Positions 20,597-31,308 are shown, counted from the first letter of the stretch. The stretch: DNA of 64,000 nt from Pseudomonas farris (GCF_019145235.1 NZ_JAHSTV010000001.1:620001-684000); one strand, 5' to 3'. Program-made: numbers and translations. The notes: generated by a model from the sequence alone, not told the origin.

Positions 20597-22084
20597 ATGA
20601 CCGTGCTCAAAGCACTCAAGAAAATGTTCGGTAAAAGCGAGACTGAGCAGCTCGCGCCAGTCTCCAGCGCTCCTTCTCATACTCCCAGCCACCGCACCGA
20701 CGGTAATCAGCCTGGCCGGACCGCAACCGTAGCGGCACCGAAACACGAGCCGGTGACCACACCGACCGCCCCCGCAGCCCCGGCCATCGCCTCTGAGCAG
20801 CCGCGCAGCGAAGCCCCGAAACCGGCAAAACCGCGTCGCGAACCAAAGCCAAAAGCGCCGGTTATTCCCTGGAAACTCGAAGACTTCGTCGTCGAACCCC
20901 AGGAAGGCAAAACCCGCTTCCACGATTTCAAACTCGCCCCCGAACTGATGCACGCCATTCAGGACCTGGGCTTTCCGTATTGCACGCCGATCCAGGCGCA
21001 GGTGCTTGGCTTCACCCTCGCGGGCAAAGACGCCATCGGTCGCGCCCAGACCGGCACCGGCAAAACCGCTGCCTTCCTGATTTCGATCATCACTCAGCTG
21101 CTGCAAACCCCGCCGCCCAAAGAGCGCTACATGGGTGAACCGCGGGCACTGATCATCGCCCCGACCCGGGAACTGGTGGTGCAGATCGCCAAGGACGCAG
21201 CCGACCTGACCAAGTACACCGGCCTCAACGTCATGACATTTGTCGGCGGCATGGACTTCGACAAGCAACTCAAGCACCTCGAAGCCCGTCACTGCGACAT
21301 CCTGGTGGCCACTCCGGGCCGCTTGCTCGACTTCAACCAGCGCGGCGATGTGCACCTGGACATGGTCGAAGTGATGGTGCTGGACGAAGCCGACCGGATG
21401 CTCGACATGGGTTTCATCCCACAAGTGCGTCAGATCATTCGCCAGACTCCGCCGAAGAACGAGCGTCAGACGCTGCTGTTCTCCGCAACCTTCACCGAAG
21501 ACGTGATGAACCTCGCCAAGCAATGGACCACCGACCCGTCGATCGTCGAGATCGAAGCGCAGAACGTGGCCAGCGAAAACGTCGAGCAACACATCTACGC
21601 GGTGGCCGGTGCCGACAAATACAAATTGCTCTACAACTTGGTCAACGATAACGGCTGGGAGCGGGTGATGGTCTTCGCCAACCGCAAGGACGAAGTGCGG
21701 CGCATCGAAGAACGCCTGGTACGCGATGGCGTCAACGCGGCGCAACTGTCTGGCGATGTGCCGCAGCACAAGCGTATCAAGACCCTGGAAGGTTTCCGCG
21801 AAGGCAAGATCCGCGTGCTGGTGGCCACCGATGTTGCCGGTCGCGGCATTCACATCGACGGCATCAGCCACGTGATCAACTTCACCCTGCCGGAAGTCCC
21901 GGACGACTACGTGCACCGCATCGGTCGTACTGGCCGTGCCGGCGCGGATGGCGTGTCCATCAGCTTTGCCGGTGAAGACGACTCCTACCAGCTACCGTCC
22001 ATCGAGGCGCTGCTGGGTCGCAAGATCAGTTGTGAAACGCCACCGACGCATCTGCTGCGGGCGGTTGAGCGCAAGCGCCCGTAA
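20597..22084 (+). CDS. rhlB: ATP-dependent RNA helicase RhlB (DEAD-box)
   Basis: A 495-residue DEAD-box helicase. A disordered, Pro/Ala/Lys-rich N-terminal extension of about 95 residues precedes the core. Motifs in order are the Q motif region [12 protein letters not shown], Walker [28 protein letters not shown] in [16 protein letters not shown], and the C-terminal domain motifs [14 protein letters not shown] and [10 protein letters not shown]. RhlB unwinds structured RNA and assists the RNA degradosome. The N-terminal extension is longer than in E. coli RhlB (421 residues). The gene is followed by its own terminator. Confidence 0.93.
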   Translation: MTVLKALKKMFGKSETEQLAPVSSAPSHTPSHRTDGNQPGRTATVAAPKHEPVTTPTAPAAPAIASEQPRSEAPKPAKPRREPKPKAPVIPWKLEDFVVEPQEGKTRFHDFKLAPELMHAIQDLGFPYCTPIQAQVLGFTLAGKDAIGRAQTGTGKTAAFLISIITQLLQTPPPKERYMGEPRALIIAPTRELVVQIAKDAADLTKYTGLNVMTFVGGMDFDKQLKHLEARHCDILVATPGRLLDFNQRGDVHLDMVEVMVLDEADRMLDMGFIPQVRQIIRQTPPKNERQTLLFSATFTEDVMNLAKQWTTDPSIVEIEAQNVASENVEQHIYAVAGADKYKLLYNLVNDNGWERVMVFANRKDEVRRIEERLVRDGVNAAQLSGDVPQHKRIKTLEGFREGKIRVLVATDVAGRGIHIDGISHVINFTLPEVPDDYVHRIGRTGRAGADGVSISFAGEDDSYQLPSIEALLGRKISCETPPTHLLRAVERKRP

Positions 22085-22104
22085 CTCGGGCCTTTCAGAA
22101 AGAG

Positions 22105-22135
22105 GCGCAGCCGGAAACGGACTGCGCTTTTTTTT
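22105..22135 (+). terminator. rhlB intrinsic terminator
   Basis: GCGCAG (22105-22110) pairs with CTGCGC (22122-22127) and is followed by eight T, 20 bases after the rhlB stop. Confidence 0.88.
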
Positions 22136-22171
22136 CGTCCGGCTTTTTCAACAGGACTTGCTAGAGAAAAC

Positions 22172-22188
22172 TAAAAGTCCATAATGGA
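22172..22188 (+). promoter_or_regulatory. Candidate DauR operator before dauB
   Basis: TAAAAGTCCATAATGGA includes the palindrome GTCCAT-A-ATGGAC (to 22189) and ends 34 bp before the dauB ATG. A near copy, 15 of 17 bases identical, lies before the binding-protein gene at 26161-26177 on the other strand. Confidence 0.55.
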
Positions 22189-22222
22189 CAAATTAGTTTA
22201 CTTTCAACACCCGGAGCCGACC

Positions 22223-23170
22223 ATGCCCAGCACGCCTTACGTGATCACCCAACCTCAAGCCCGCGAACTGCTGGCACAAGTTGATGTGCCGCAGATCCTG
22301 CGTAAGCTGTTCCGCGACCTGGCCGCCGGACAAGCCGTGCAACCGGCGCAACAACTGGTGGAATTCCCGCAGGGTGCCGGGGACTTCATCAACTACCTGG
22401 GTGTGCTGGCCGAGGACGGGGTATATGGCGTCAAGACCTCGCCTTACATCGTGCGCGAGCAAGGCCCGCTGGTAACCGCCTGGACGCTGCTGATGTCGAT
22501 GCAGACCGGCCAGCCGCTGCTGCTCTGCGATGCCGGTGAATTGACCACGGCTCGCACCGCCGCAACGACGGCGGTGGCGGTCGATGCCCTCGCGCCGTTG
22601 AAGGCCCAGCGTCTGGCGATCATCGGCAGCGGCAAGGTGGCTCAGGCGCACCTGCACTACGTCAAGGACCTGCGAGACTGGCAAAGCATCAGCCTCTACT
22701 CGCCGAGCCTGAGCGACAAGAATCCCGAAGCGCTGGCACAGCTCAAACGCCTCGATCCACGGCTGACCCCCGCCGACAGTTGCGAAGCTGCGATTCAGGA
22801 CGCCGACGTGATCATGCTCTGCACTTCGTCCGCCGGCCCGGTGATCGACCCGTCGAACTTAAGCAAACCGGCGCTGATCACCTCCATCAGCACTAACGCC
22901 CCACGCGCCCATGAAGTGCCGCCGCAGAGCCTCAATGACATGCAGGTGTTCTGTGACTATCGTCAAACCACCCCGGGCTCGGCCGGTGAAATGCTGATCG
23001 CCGGTGAGCAGCATGGCTGGGACAAGCGTTCGATTGTCGGCGACCTGCCCGACTTGCTCAGCGAAAAAGTCCAGCGCCCCGAATACGATCGCACGGTGTT
23101 CTTCCGCTCCATCGGCCTGGGCCTGGAAGACATCGCACTGGCCAATGCCCTTTACCAACTACAGCGCTAA
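22223..23170 (+). CDS. dauB: L-arginine dehydrogenase DauB (anabolic, NAD(P)H)
   Basis: The 315-residue protein belongs to the ornithine cyclodeaminase/mu-crystallin family. It has a Rossmann motif (AIIGSGKVAQAH near residue 135) and the family signature GELTTARTAATTAV. In P. aeruginosa the homologue DauB reduces 2-ketoarginine to L-arginine, completing D- to L-arginine racemisation started by DauA. The assignment rests on gene order (rhlB, dauB, dauA, dauR), which matches P. aeruginosa, as well as on family. The start is MPSTPYVI at 22223, after CCGGAG; an upstream frame would cross the putative operator. Confidence 0.88.
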   Translation: MPSTPYVITQPQARELLAQVDVPQILRKLFRDLAAGQAVQPAQQLVEFPQGAGDFINYLGVLAEDGVYGVKTSPYIVREQGPLVTAWTLLMSMQTGQPLLLCDAGELTTARTAATTAVAVDALAPLKAQRLAIIGSGKVAQAHLHYVKDLRDWQSISLYSPSLSDKNPEALAQLKRLDPRLTPADSCEAAIQDADVIMLCTSSAGPVIDPSNLSKPALITSISTNAPRAHEVPPQSLNDMQVFCDYRQTTPGSAGEMLIAGEQHGWDKRSIVGDLPDLLSEKVQRPEYDRTVFFRSIGLGLEDIALANALYQLQR

Positions 23171-23182
23171 CACCACAAACCC

Positions 23183-24446
<1,264 letters not shown>

Positions 24447-24538
24447 TCCTGCCCCCTCAGGTGACGTGTCCACACGATTGCGGCAAACTTCCAGCGTCCC
24501 TTTTTACGGGGCGCTGACGCTGCCTGGAGTTCCACTGT

Positions 24539-25180
24539 ATGAACGCACCTGAAAAAGACTCGGCCCTGGACGCTACGTCCCTGGACAACTTCCGCGCGAT
24601 TGCCGATGCGATCGCCACGTTGTTCTTCCCTCACGCCGAGGTGGTGCTGCATGACTTGCGCACGCAAAAGGTCGATTACATCGCCAACAACCTGTCCAAA
24701 CGGGAAATCGGTGACGACTCGTCGCTGGAAGACATGCTCAGCGAAGAGGTCAGCGAACGAAACATCGGGCCGTATGAAAAGCTCAACTGGGACGGCCAAA
24801 AGATTCGCAGCCTTAGCAGCGTACTGCGCGACAGCGAGGGTCGTCCGTTGGCGGTGCTGTGCATCAACTTGAATATCTCGTTGTTCGAGAACGCGAAAGC
24901 GGCGCTGGATTTGTTCCTGTCGCCGACCAAGCTGATCCCGCAACCGGACTCACTGTTTCGCGATGATTGGCAGGAACGGATCAACACCTTTCTGCATGCC
25001 TGGCTGCGCGAGCGTCAGTTGAGCCTGAATGTGCTGACCCGCGACCACAAACGCGAACTGGTGCTGGCGCTGCACGCCGAAGGCGCCTTCAAAGGCAAAA
25101 GCGCCTCCAACTATGTGGCCAATGTGCTGAACATGGGGCGAGCGACGGTGTACAAGCATTTGAAGGAATTGAAGGGTTGA
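24539..25180 (+). CDS. dauR: DauR transcriptional regulator (YheO family)
   Basis: The 213-residue protein has an N-terminal PAS-like YheO domain (about residues 15-125; AIADAIATLFFPHAEVVLHD) and a C-terminal helix-turn-helix (about residues 165-210; GAFKGKSASNYVANVLNMGR). This is the architecture of P. aeruginosa DauR, which represses dauBAR and is relieved by D-arginine or its product. Its position after dauA supports the name. The gap to dauA is 92 bp. A candidate binding motif for it occurs twice nearby. Confidence 0.9.
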   Translation: MNAPEKDSALDATSLDNFRAIADAIATLFFPHAEVVLHDLRTQKVDYIANNLSKREIGDDSSLEDMLSEEVSERNIGPYEKLNWDGQKIRSLSSVLRDSEGRPLAVLCINLNISLFENAKAALDLFLSPTKLIPQPDSLFRDDWQERINTFLHAWLRERQLSLNVLTRDHKRELVLALHAEGAFKGKSASNYVANVLNMGRATVYKHLKELKG

Positions 25181-25211
25181 GCCCTAAGATGTGTACAGCC
25201 TGATAGGGCCC

Positions 25212-25298
25212 CTTCGCGAGCAAGCCCGCTCCCACAGTTGATCGAGTTCTTCCTGAAGAAATGCGATCGAATGTGGGAGCGGGCTTGCTCGCGAAAGC
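25212..25298. repeat. REP doublet (inverted, tail-to-tail)
   Basis: TTCGCGAGCAAGCCCGCTCC first, then GGAGCGGGCTTGCTCGCGAA: the two palindromes are in the opposite order from most doublets in this window. It separates dauR from the converging binding-protein gene. Confidence 0.9.
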
Positions 25299-25304
25299 GA
25301 TTTA

Positions 25305-26081
25305 TCAGTCGCCGTAGATATCGGACTTGAAGTACTTCTGCGAAATCTTCTGATACTCGCCATTGGCGCGAATCTCGTCGATCGCCTTGTTCAGATCCGC
25401 CACCAACTGCGTGTTGCCCTTGCGCACGGCAATCCCGGCGCCCTCGCCCACGTATTTCGGATCCTTGAGTTCCGGCCCGACAAAAGCGTAACCGGCGCCA
25501 CGCGGCATCGACAGGAAGTCACTCAAGGGGATGGTGTCGGCAAAAATCGCATCGAGGCGGCCGGCGGCCAGATCCATGTAGATCTCTTCGTTGTTACCGT
25601 AGCGCTTGACGTTGATGCCCTTGGGTTCGAAAACCTCGGTGGCGTAACGGTCGGTGGTGGTTGCGCGTTGCACGCCGACATTCTTGCCCTTGAGGCTGGC
25701 GTACTGGTCATCCACCACTGCGCCGTCCTTCATCACCAGACGCGATGAGGTAAAGTAATACTTGTGAGTGAAATCCACCGATTTCTTACGGTCTTCGTTG
25801 ATGGTCATGGACGACAGCGCCATGTCGATTTTCTTCACTTTCAGGGAAGGAATCAGACCGTCGAACTCGCCTTCGACCCACTCACACTTGACCTTCATCT
25901 GCGCGCACAAGGCATTGCCGATCTCGTAGTCGAAACCGACTATTTTGCCTTCTTGGGTTTTGGACGCGAACGGCGGATAAGCCGCTTCGATGCCGATACG
26001 CAGGTTTTTCTCGGCGGCAAACAAGCTACTGCACGCCAACAGGCTCAGGGCCAGACCGGTGATGAGGGGGAATTTCTTCAT
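25305..26081 (-). CDS. Periplasmic amino acid-binding protein (Arg/Lys/Orn type)
   Basis: A 258-residue ABC solute-binding protein with a signal peptide ([20 protein letters not shown], about residues 1-22). The amino acid-binding core contains [36 protein letters not shown], and a Cys pair. It most resembles the ArgT/HisJ/AotJ group. No permease or ATPase gene is next to it. Its place beside dauR, as PA3865 in P. aeruginosa, and a shared upstream motif with dauB suggest a role in arginine (perhaps D-arginine) uptake; ligand specificity is inference. MKKFPL is taken as start, since upstream codons lack a signal-like character. Confidence 0.88.
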   Translation of the reverse strand: MKKFPLITGLALSLLACSSLFAAEKNLRIGIEAAYPPFASKTQEGKIVGFDYEIGNALCAQMKVKCEWVEGEFDGLIPSLKVKKIDMALSSMTINEDRKKSVDFTHKYYFTSSRLVMKDGAVVDDQYASLKGKNVGVQRATTTDRYATEVFEPKGINVKRYGNNEEIYMDLAAGRLDAIFADTIPLSDFLSMPRGAGYAFVGPELKDPKYVGEGAGIAVRKGNTQLVADLNKAIDEIRANGEYQKISQKYFKSDIYGD

Positions 26082-26160
26082 ATTCGTTCTCTCGCGGGTT
26101 GTTGTTGGTTTGGCAAGACAGAAGAAGCTGAAACAGAAAAGCACTTTTTTGTACTTATAA

Positions 26161-26177
26161 TTCCATACTGGACTTTT
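26161..26177 (-). promoter_or_regulatory. Candidate DauR operator before the binding-protein gene
   Basis: On the minus strand this reads TAAAAGTCCAGTATGGA, matching the dauB upstream motif at 15 of 17 positions. It lies 79 bp before the binding-protein ATG in an AT-rich stretch. Confidence 0.5.
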
Positions 26178-26243
26178 ACGTATTATCCGTCAATCGGGCA
26201 GACAGCCTTATACCCGGCCTCTGGTCGGGTACTAGCCGAATGC

Positions 26244-26293
26244 AAAAAAGGCCGGGTCGGTGCTTCGCAAACAAGCGAAACACCGACCCGGCC
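26244..26293 (-). terminator. hmp intrinsic terminator
   Basis: A 13-bp GC-rich stem (26250-26262 with 26281-26293) is followed on the minus strand by six T. It starts 21 bases after the hmp stop. Confidence 0.92.
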
Positions 26294-26314
26294 CTCAGGA
26301 ACCGCCCGGGGCAG

Positions 26315-27496
26315 TTATTCCAGTGCGGCAGCCGGCCCGAAGAACTCGTAACGGCTCTGCTTCTCAGGCACACCCAAGGCCTTGAGGTGACGCTTGATCG
26401 CCGCCATGAAGCCTTTAGGCCCCAGGAAGTACGCATCCACATCACGCTGTTCCGGCATCCACTCGCCGAGTTGCTCCTGGCTCAACAGGCCAACCTTGTC
26501 CGCCGCCGGGCTGACGCCATCGTCTTCGGCGTAGCAATAAAAACGCTTGAGCTGCGGATGACGTTCGGCCAGGCCATCGATCCAGTCACGGAAAGCATGC
26601 ACGCTACCGTTGCGCGCGCAGTGAATAAAGTGCACCTGCCGCTCGGTCGCCAGCGCCGCTTCGAGCATCGCCAGCGTCGGGGTGATGCCAACGCCGCCAC
26701 TGATCAGCACCAGCGGTTTGTCGCTGGCGGTCAGGGTGAAATCGCCCGCAGGCGGGAACAGCATGATGCTCGCGCCGACGTGCAGTTGATCGTGCAAATG
26801 GTTGGACGCGCGGCCGCCGGTTTCGCGCTTGACGCTGATGCGGTACTGGCCCTTGTTGGCCAGCGCCGACAACGAATAGTTACGCCGAATTTCTTCGCCA
26901 TCGAGGATCAGTTTCATGCCGATGTACTGGCCAGGCTCTGCCGCGAGAATCGGGCCCTTGTCCGCCGGTTCGAAGTAGAACGAGGTGATTTCCGCGCTTT
27001 CCTCGACCTTGGCCGCCACGATGAATTCCCGCGCGCCACGCCAGCCGCCCGGCGCCTGCGCTTTCTGGTCGTAGATGCTGGCTTCGGCACCGATCAAGAT
27101 ATCAGCCAGTTGATTGTAGGCAGCGCCCCAGGCGCTCATCACTTCAGGCGTGGCAATCTCGTCGCCCAGTACTTCGGAGATTGCTCGCAACAGGCAGCTA
27201 CCTACAATCGGGTAATGTTCCGGGAGGATTTGCAGTGCCACGTGCTTGTTGATGATCTTGGCCACCAGGTCGCCCAACTGATCGAGCTGATCAATGTGCC
27301 GCGCATACATCAATACACCGTTGGCCAAGGCGCGCGGCTGATCGCCGCTGGCCTGGTGGGCCTGGTTGAACAGCGGGCGGACTTCCGGGTATTCGGAGAG
27401 CATCATGCGGTAGAAGTGCGTGATCAGCGCTTCGCCACCGCTTTCCAGCAACGGCACGGTGGATTTGATGATTGCACGGTCTTGAACGCTAAGCAT
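26315..27496 (-). CDS. hmp: Flavohaemoprotein (nitric oxide dioxygenase)
   Basis: A 393-residue flavohaemoglobin. The N-terminal globin domain (about residues 1-138) carries Tyr29 and the proximal His85. An FAD domain follows, with the RRNYSLS flavin motif near residue 205, then a NAD(P) domain with LVLISGGVGITPTLAML. It converts NO and O2 to nitrate using NAD(P)H. It is divergent from norR across 147 bp that contain NorR-type sites and a sigma54-like promoter, so NO induction is expected. The name fhp is also used in Pseudomonas. Confidence 0.96.
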   Translation of the reverse strand: MLSVQDRAIIKSTVPLLESGGEALITHFYRMMLSEYPEVRPLFNQAHQASGDQPRALANGVLMYARHIDQLDQLGDLVAKIINKHVALQILPEHYPIVGSCLLRAISEVLGDEIATPEVMSAWGAAYNQLADILIGAEASIYDQKAQAPGGWRGAREFIVAAKVEESAEITSFYFEPADKGPILAAEPGQYIGMKLILDGEEIRRNYSLSALANKGQYRISVKRETGGRASNHLHDQLHVGASIMLFPPAGDFTLTASDKPLVLISGGVGITPTLAMLEAALATERQVHFIHCARNGSVHAFRDWIDGLAERHPQLKRFYCYAEDDGVSPAADKVGLLSQEQLGEWMPEQRDVDAYFLGPKGFMAAIKRHLKALGVPEKQSRYEFFGPAAALE

Positions 27497-27534
27497 AAGA
27501 GCAACTCCTGGGCTTTATATGAATGACCTTTACG

Positions 27535-27551
27535 TATCAGTTTCCATGCCA
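27535..27551 (-). promoter_or_regulatory. Sigma54-like promoter of hmp
   Basis: The minus strand reads TTGGCATGGAAACTGATAC, with GG and GA ten bases apart. This is close to the -24 GG / -12 GC pattern, with one mismatch at the -12 dinucleotide. Confidence 0.5.
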
Positions 27552-27592
27552 ACAATTAAATCCTTATAAATCAGTCAATTGAAATCACAGTA

Positions 27593-27629
27593 GTCATATC
27601 GACACCCTAGGCCTTATAGTCACACCGAC
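27593..27629. promoter_or_regulatory. NorR-type enhancer sites
   Basis: Two sites fit the NorR consensus GT-N7-AC: GTCATATCGAC (27593-27603) and GTCACACCGAC (27619-27629). A weaker GT-N7-AA lies at 27574-27584. They lie about 45-80 bp upstream of the sigma54-like element of hmp and just before the norR ATG. Confidence 0.6.
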
Positions 27630-27643
27630 TACACGGAGTCATT

Positions 27644-29197
27644 ATGACTGCAAAATTACTGCTCACGACCCTGCTGCCCCTGGTCTCCGACCTGTCCCGC
27701 GAATTGCCCGAAGGCGAGCGCTACCGACGCCTGCTCGAAGCCATGCGCGCCCTGCTCCCTTGCGACGCCGCGGCCCTGCTGCGACTCGATGGCGAATGGC
27801 TGGTGCCGCTGGCGGTGGATGGATTGAGCACCGACACCCTCGGTCGACGTTTCAAGATCAGTGAACATCCGCGCTTCGAAGCGTTGCTCAGCAGTCCCGG
27901 CCCGACTCGCTTCGCCGCCGACAGCGATTTGCCCGATCCTTATGACGGCTTGATCGATGGCCTGCACGATCACCTGGAAGTCCACGACTGCATGGGCTGC
28001 CCGCTGTTTATCGACGAGCGCCCATGGGGTTTGTTGACCCTCGATGCGCTCTCCCCTGAACGTTTCGAGCCGATTGAACTGGACGCCCTGCAAGCCTTCG
28101 CCAGCCTAGCCGCCGCCACGGTCAACGCCGCCGAGCGCATCGAACGGCTGGCCAATCGCGTCGAGGACGAACATCAGCGCGCCGAGGTTTACCGTCAGGC
28201 CAGCGGCCAACAGAACCGCGAAATGATCGGCCAGAGCAAGACTTACAAACGACTGGTGGAAGAGATCAGCCTGGTGGGCGGCAGCGACCTGACGGTGCTG
28301 ATCACCGGCGAAACCGGAGTCGGTAAAGAGCTGGTGGCCCAAGCCATCCACGCGGCGTCCCCACGGGCCGACAAACCGATCATCAGCCTCAATTGCGCCG
28401 CCCTGCCAGACACGCTGGTGGAGAGCGAATTGTTCGGCCATGTGCGCGGTGCTTTCACCGGCGCAACGAATGATCGGCGCGGCAAGTTCGAACTGGCCAA
28501 TGGCGGCACGTTGTTCCTTGATGAAGTGGGCGAACTGTCACTGACGGTGCAAGCCAAATTATTGAGGGTGCTGCAGAGCGGACAATTGCAGCGCCTGGGC
28601 TCAGACAAGGAACATCAGGTCGACGTGCGATTGATCGCAGCAACCAACCGCGACCTGGCCGAAGAAGTGCGCAGTGGTCGCTACCGTGCCGATTTTTATC
28701 ATCGCCTGAGCGTTTACCCGCTGCTGGTGCCTGCACTGAGGGACCGCGGTCGGGATGTGCTGTTGCTCAGCGGCTACTTTCTGGAACAAAACCGCTCATG
28801 CATGGGCCTCAATAGCCTGCGCCTGACCAGCGATGCGCAAGCGGCACTATTGGCGTATGACTGGCCGGGGAACGTGCGGGAGTTGGAGCATTTGATTGGT
28901 CGTAGTGCGCTGAAGGCCTTGGGCAACTGCAAGCAACGGCCGAAGATTCTCAGCTTGAGCGCGGCGGATCTGGACTTGCCCAATGGCAGCGTTGAACCCG
29001 CGCCAGAACCGGTGGATGCTGCACCGGCGGCGGTGTTGGTTTCAGGGGATTTGCGTGAAGCCACCGAGCATTATCAGCGCCAACTGATCAGCACTTGCCT
29101 GGAACGGCACCAGAATAACTGGGCTAGTGCGGCGCGGGAGCTGGGTCTGGATCGGGCGAACCTTGGACGGATGGCCAAGCGGCTTGGAATGAAGTGA
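27644..29197 (+). CDS. norR: NorR, NO-responsive sigma54 activator
   Basis: A 517-residue enhancer-binding protein. The N-terminal GAF domain (about residues 1-180) binds NO through a non-haem iron. The AAA+ domain has Walker A GETGVGKE at about residues 222-229 and the sigma54-contacting GAFTGA loop at residues 269-274. A Fis-type helix-turn-helix at the C-terminus ends with NWASAARELGLDRANLGRMA. Length and order match NorR/FhpR. It is divergent from hmp and should activate it when NO is present. Confidence 0.95.
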   Translation: MTAKLLLTTLLPLVSDLSRELPEGERYRRLLEAMRALLPCDAAALLRLDGEWLVPLAVDGLSTDTLGRRFKISEHPRFEALLSSPGPTRFAADSDLPDPYDGLIDGLHDHLEVHDCMGCPLFIDERPWGLLTLDALSPERFEPIELDALQAFASLAAATVNAAERIERLANRVEDEHQRAEVYRQASGQQNREMIGQSKTYKRLVEEISLVGGSDLTVLITGETGVGKELVAQAIHAASPRADKPIISLNCAALPDTLVESELFGHVRGAFTGATNDRRGKFELANGGTLFLDEVGELSLTVQAKLLRVLQSGQLQRLGSDKEHQVDVRLIAATNRDLAEEVRSGRYRADFYHRLSVYPLLVPALRDRGRDVLLLSGYFLEQNRSCMGLNSLRLTSDAQAALLAYDWPGNVRELEHLIGRSALKALGNCKQRPKILSLSAADLDLPNGSVEPAPEPVDAAPAAVLVSGDLREATEHYQRQLISTCLERHQNNWASAARELGLDRANLGRMAKRLGMK

Positions 29198-29203
29198 CGT
29201 CCT

Positions 29204-29298
29204 CATCGCGAGCAGGCTCGCTCCCACATTTGATCTTCATGAGACACGCATATTGCGTTCGTCGAAAACCCGCTGTGGGAGCGAGCCTGCTCGCGATG
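29204..29298. repeat. REP doublet (GCGAGCCTGC type)
   Basis: ATCGCGAGCAGGCTCGCTCC and its inverse lie either side of about 45 bp of non-repeat sequence between norR and cheV. This is the same variant as the doublet at 3519-3604. Confidence 0.9.
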
Positions 29299-29415
29299 GG
29301 GCCCTACCATTCACCCAAATTGCTAAAGCCTGCCCCTATCAAGTCGATAACCCGGCATCGATAGCTGTTGGCGATCTTCACAATCGCCCATCACCTTTTT
29401 CCACAGAAGGTTTTT

Positions 29416-30318
29416 ATGTCTTCCAACAAAGCCCGCGCAGATTCACTTTCGCTTCTGCTGTTTACCTTGCGCAGCGGCAAGCTGATGGCGATCAACCTGC
29501 TGAAAGTCAGCGAAATCATCCCCTGCCCGCCGCTGACCAGGCTGCCGGAGTCGCACCCCCACGTCAAAGGCATCGCCACCCTGCGCGGCGCATCGTTGTC
29601 AGTGATCGACCTGAGCCGCGCCATCGGCGAGCGACCGCTGGAAGACCCGAACGGTGGCTGCCTGATCGTCACCGACGTCAGCCGCTCCAAGCAGGGCCTG
29701 CACGTTCAGGCGGTGAGCAAAATCGTCCATTGCCTGACCACCGACATCCGCCCACCACCCTTCGGCTCCGGTGGCGTGCGCTCGTACATCACTGGCGTGA
29801 CCTCGGTCGACGGCACGCTGGTGCAAGTGCTGGATATCGAAAAGGTCATCCACGGCATCGCTCCGGCGCAGATCGAAACGGCCCCGACCGAACTGAGCAT
29901 GGAAGACGCCGAAGTACTCGGCAACGCGCGGATTCTGGTGGTCGATGACAGCCAGGTCGCCCTGCAACAATCGGTGCATACCCTGCGCAACCTCGGCCTG
30001 CAATGCCACACCGCTCGCAGCGCCAAGGAAGCCATCGACTGCCTGCTGGACCTGCAAGGCACCTCCCAGCAAATCAACCTGATTGTCTCGGACATCGAAA
30101 TGTCGGAAATGGACGGCTATGCCCTCACCCGCACATTGCGCGAAACGCCGGACTTCTCGCACCTCTATGTGTTGCTGCATACCTCGCTGGACAGCGCGAT
30201 GAATAGTGAGAAGGCTCGACTGGCCGGGGCCAACGCGGTGCTGACCAAATTCTCCTCACCGGAACTGACCAAATGCCTGATCGCGGCGGCCAGGGCCGTC
30301 GTCGAACAAGGTCACTGA
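29416..30318 (+). CDS. cheV: Chemotaxis coupling protein CheV
   Basis: A 300-residue fusion of a CheW-like domain (about residues 10-160; LLFTLRSGKLMAINLLKVSE) and a response-regulator receiver domain (about residues 172-298). The receiver has the acidic pair in ILVVDDSQ and the phosphoacceptor Asp in LIVSDIEMSEMDG. CheV couples chemoreceptors to CheA, with phosphorylation tuning adaptation. The start at 29416 follows AGAAGG; an upstream extension is not conserved. No other chemotaxis genes are adjacent, as is usual for the scattered Pseudomonas cheV genes. Confidence 0.94.
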   Translation: MSSNKARADSLSLLLFTLRSGKLMAINLLKVSEIIPCPPLTRLPESHPHVKGIATLRGASLSVIDLSRAIGERPLEDPNGGCLIVTDVSRSKQGLHVQAVSKIVHCLTTDIRPPPFGSGGVRSYITGVTSVDGTLVQVLDIEKVIHGIAPAQIETAPTELSMEDAEVLGNARILVVDDSQVALQQSVHTLRNLGLQCHTARSAKEAIDCLLDLQGTSQQINLIVSDIEMSEMDGYALTRTLRETPDFSHLYVLLHTSLDSAMNSEKARLAGANAVLTKFSSPELTKCLIAAARAVVEQGH

Positions 30319-30321
30319 GTT

Positions 30322-30804
30322 TTGGCCGAGATTTTTTGTTTTCTGATGCGGCGCAACCTGGCTGAGGATGTGCCGCCTTTCACTTGGCCAAATGGCATTG
30401 AGTTGACTGAGTACCGTCCCGAACTGGCCGAAGCCGTTCATCACCTGATGGAACTGGGCTATCGGGAAGGTAGCGGTCGCGTACCGGCTCTGGAGGTCTG
30501 GCAACAGCGTTTTGAAACCGATCCTGAATATGATCCGTCCCTGTGCTTCATTGCCCTGGATGCCGAAGGAATCGTCGGCGTCGCCCAGTGCTGGACCAGC
30601 GCTTACATCAAGAGCCTGGTCGTGCACCCGCGCGCTCAAGGCCTCGGACTTGGCCGTGCGCTGCTGCTGAATGCTTTCAACGTGTTTCAGCAACGCCGCG
30701 AAGGCTTTGTGGATTTGAAGGTCTTGGAAAACAACCTTCGGGCCCAGCGTTTGTATGAAAGTGCCGGGATGTATGTGGTCCGCCGGGAGCCCGTGCCTGT
30801 CTGA
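30322..30804 (+). CDS. GNAT-family N-acetyltransferase
   Basis: A 160-residue acetyltransferase. The acyl-CoA loop is VHPRAQGLGLGRALL (motif A, Q/RxxGxG/A) near residue 100, after the core beta-strand SAYIKSLVV, and motif B follows in LKVLENNLRAQRLYESAGM. The substrate is unknown. The frame opens with TTG at 30322, three bases after cheV; an ATG at 30346 (MRRNLAED) is the alternative start. The tight spacing suggests co-transcription with cheV. Confidence 0.85.
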   Translation: MAEIFCFLMRRNLAEDVPPFTWPNGIELTEYRPELAEAVHHLMELGYREGSGRVPALEVWQQRFETDPEYDPSLCFIALDAEGIVGVAQCWTSAYIKSLVVHPRAQGLGLGRALLLNAFNVFQQRREGFVDLKVLENNLRAQRLYESAGMYVVRREPVPV

Positions 30805-30810
30805 CACACC

Positions 30811-30908
30811 GCTTTCGCGAGCAAGCCCGCTCCCACAGTTGATTTGTGTCGTACACCAAATCTGTGAACGACAGATGAACCACTGTGGGAGCGGGCTTGC
30901 TCGCGAAG
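30811..30908. repeat. REP doublet, copy 1 of a near-identical pair
   Basis: Inverted REP pair in the CTTTCGCGAGC to GCTCGCGAAG orientation. The 50-bp spacer is almost the same as that of the doublet at 32171-32266, so the two are a recent duplication. Confidence 0.9.
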
Positions 30909-30981
30909 AGGCCCGCACAACCACCCAAAACCATCAGGCATACTCCGACCTCGGCCACTACACGCCAAGGATGCCAAAACC

Positions 30982-31308
30982 ATGAAAGCCACCACCCTGA
31001 CCTTCCTCTGCCTCACCACCCTCGCCACCCAAGCCCACGCCTCCAGCCCCGACGCCTGGGCCGCCTACGACAAAGACTTACTCGCCAGTTGCACCAAAGC
31101 CAGCGGCCTGAAGAACGTCAAACCCGTCGGCAACGCCGCGCAGTTCGATGACCGAGTCGGTTATACCGCGCTCCTGCTGCAAGGCCAGTACCCGCAAAAA
31201 CACATGAAAGGCCAGCAAGGCACCGAGCTGTGCCTCTACAACAAGAAAAGCAAAACCGCCTACGTGACCGAGTGGGACTCCATCCGCCCAACAGCAAAAG
31301 CGCAGTGA
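30982..31308 (+). CDS. Small secreted protein of unknown function
   Basis: A 108-residue product with a signal peptide (MKATTLTFLCLTTLATQAHA, predicted cut after AHA). The mature part is about 88 residues and has two cysteines (SCTKASGL and ELCLYNKK) that could form a disulphide in the periplasm. The conserved-looking segment VGYTALLLQGQYPQKHMKGQ has no domain I can name. There are no operon partners and it is flanked by a REP doublet upstream. Its GC-rich codons fit its neighbours. Confidence 0.82.
   Translation: MKATTLTFLCLTTLATQAHASSPDAWAAYDKDLLASCTKASGLKNVKPVGNAAQFDDRVGYTALLLQGQYPQKHMKGQQGTELCLYNKKSKTAYVTEWDSIRPTAKAQ

Noticed and set aside
25305..26081. Complete arginine ABC transporter at the dau locus
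   Set aside because: Only the binding protein is present; no permease or ATPase gene lies next to it.
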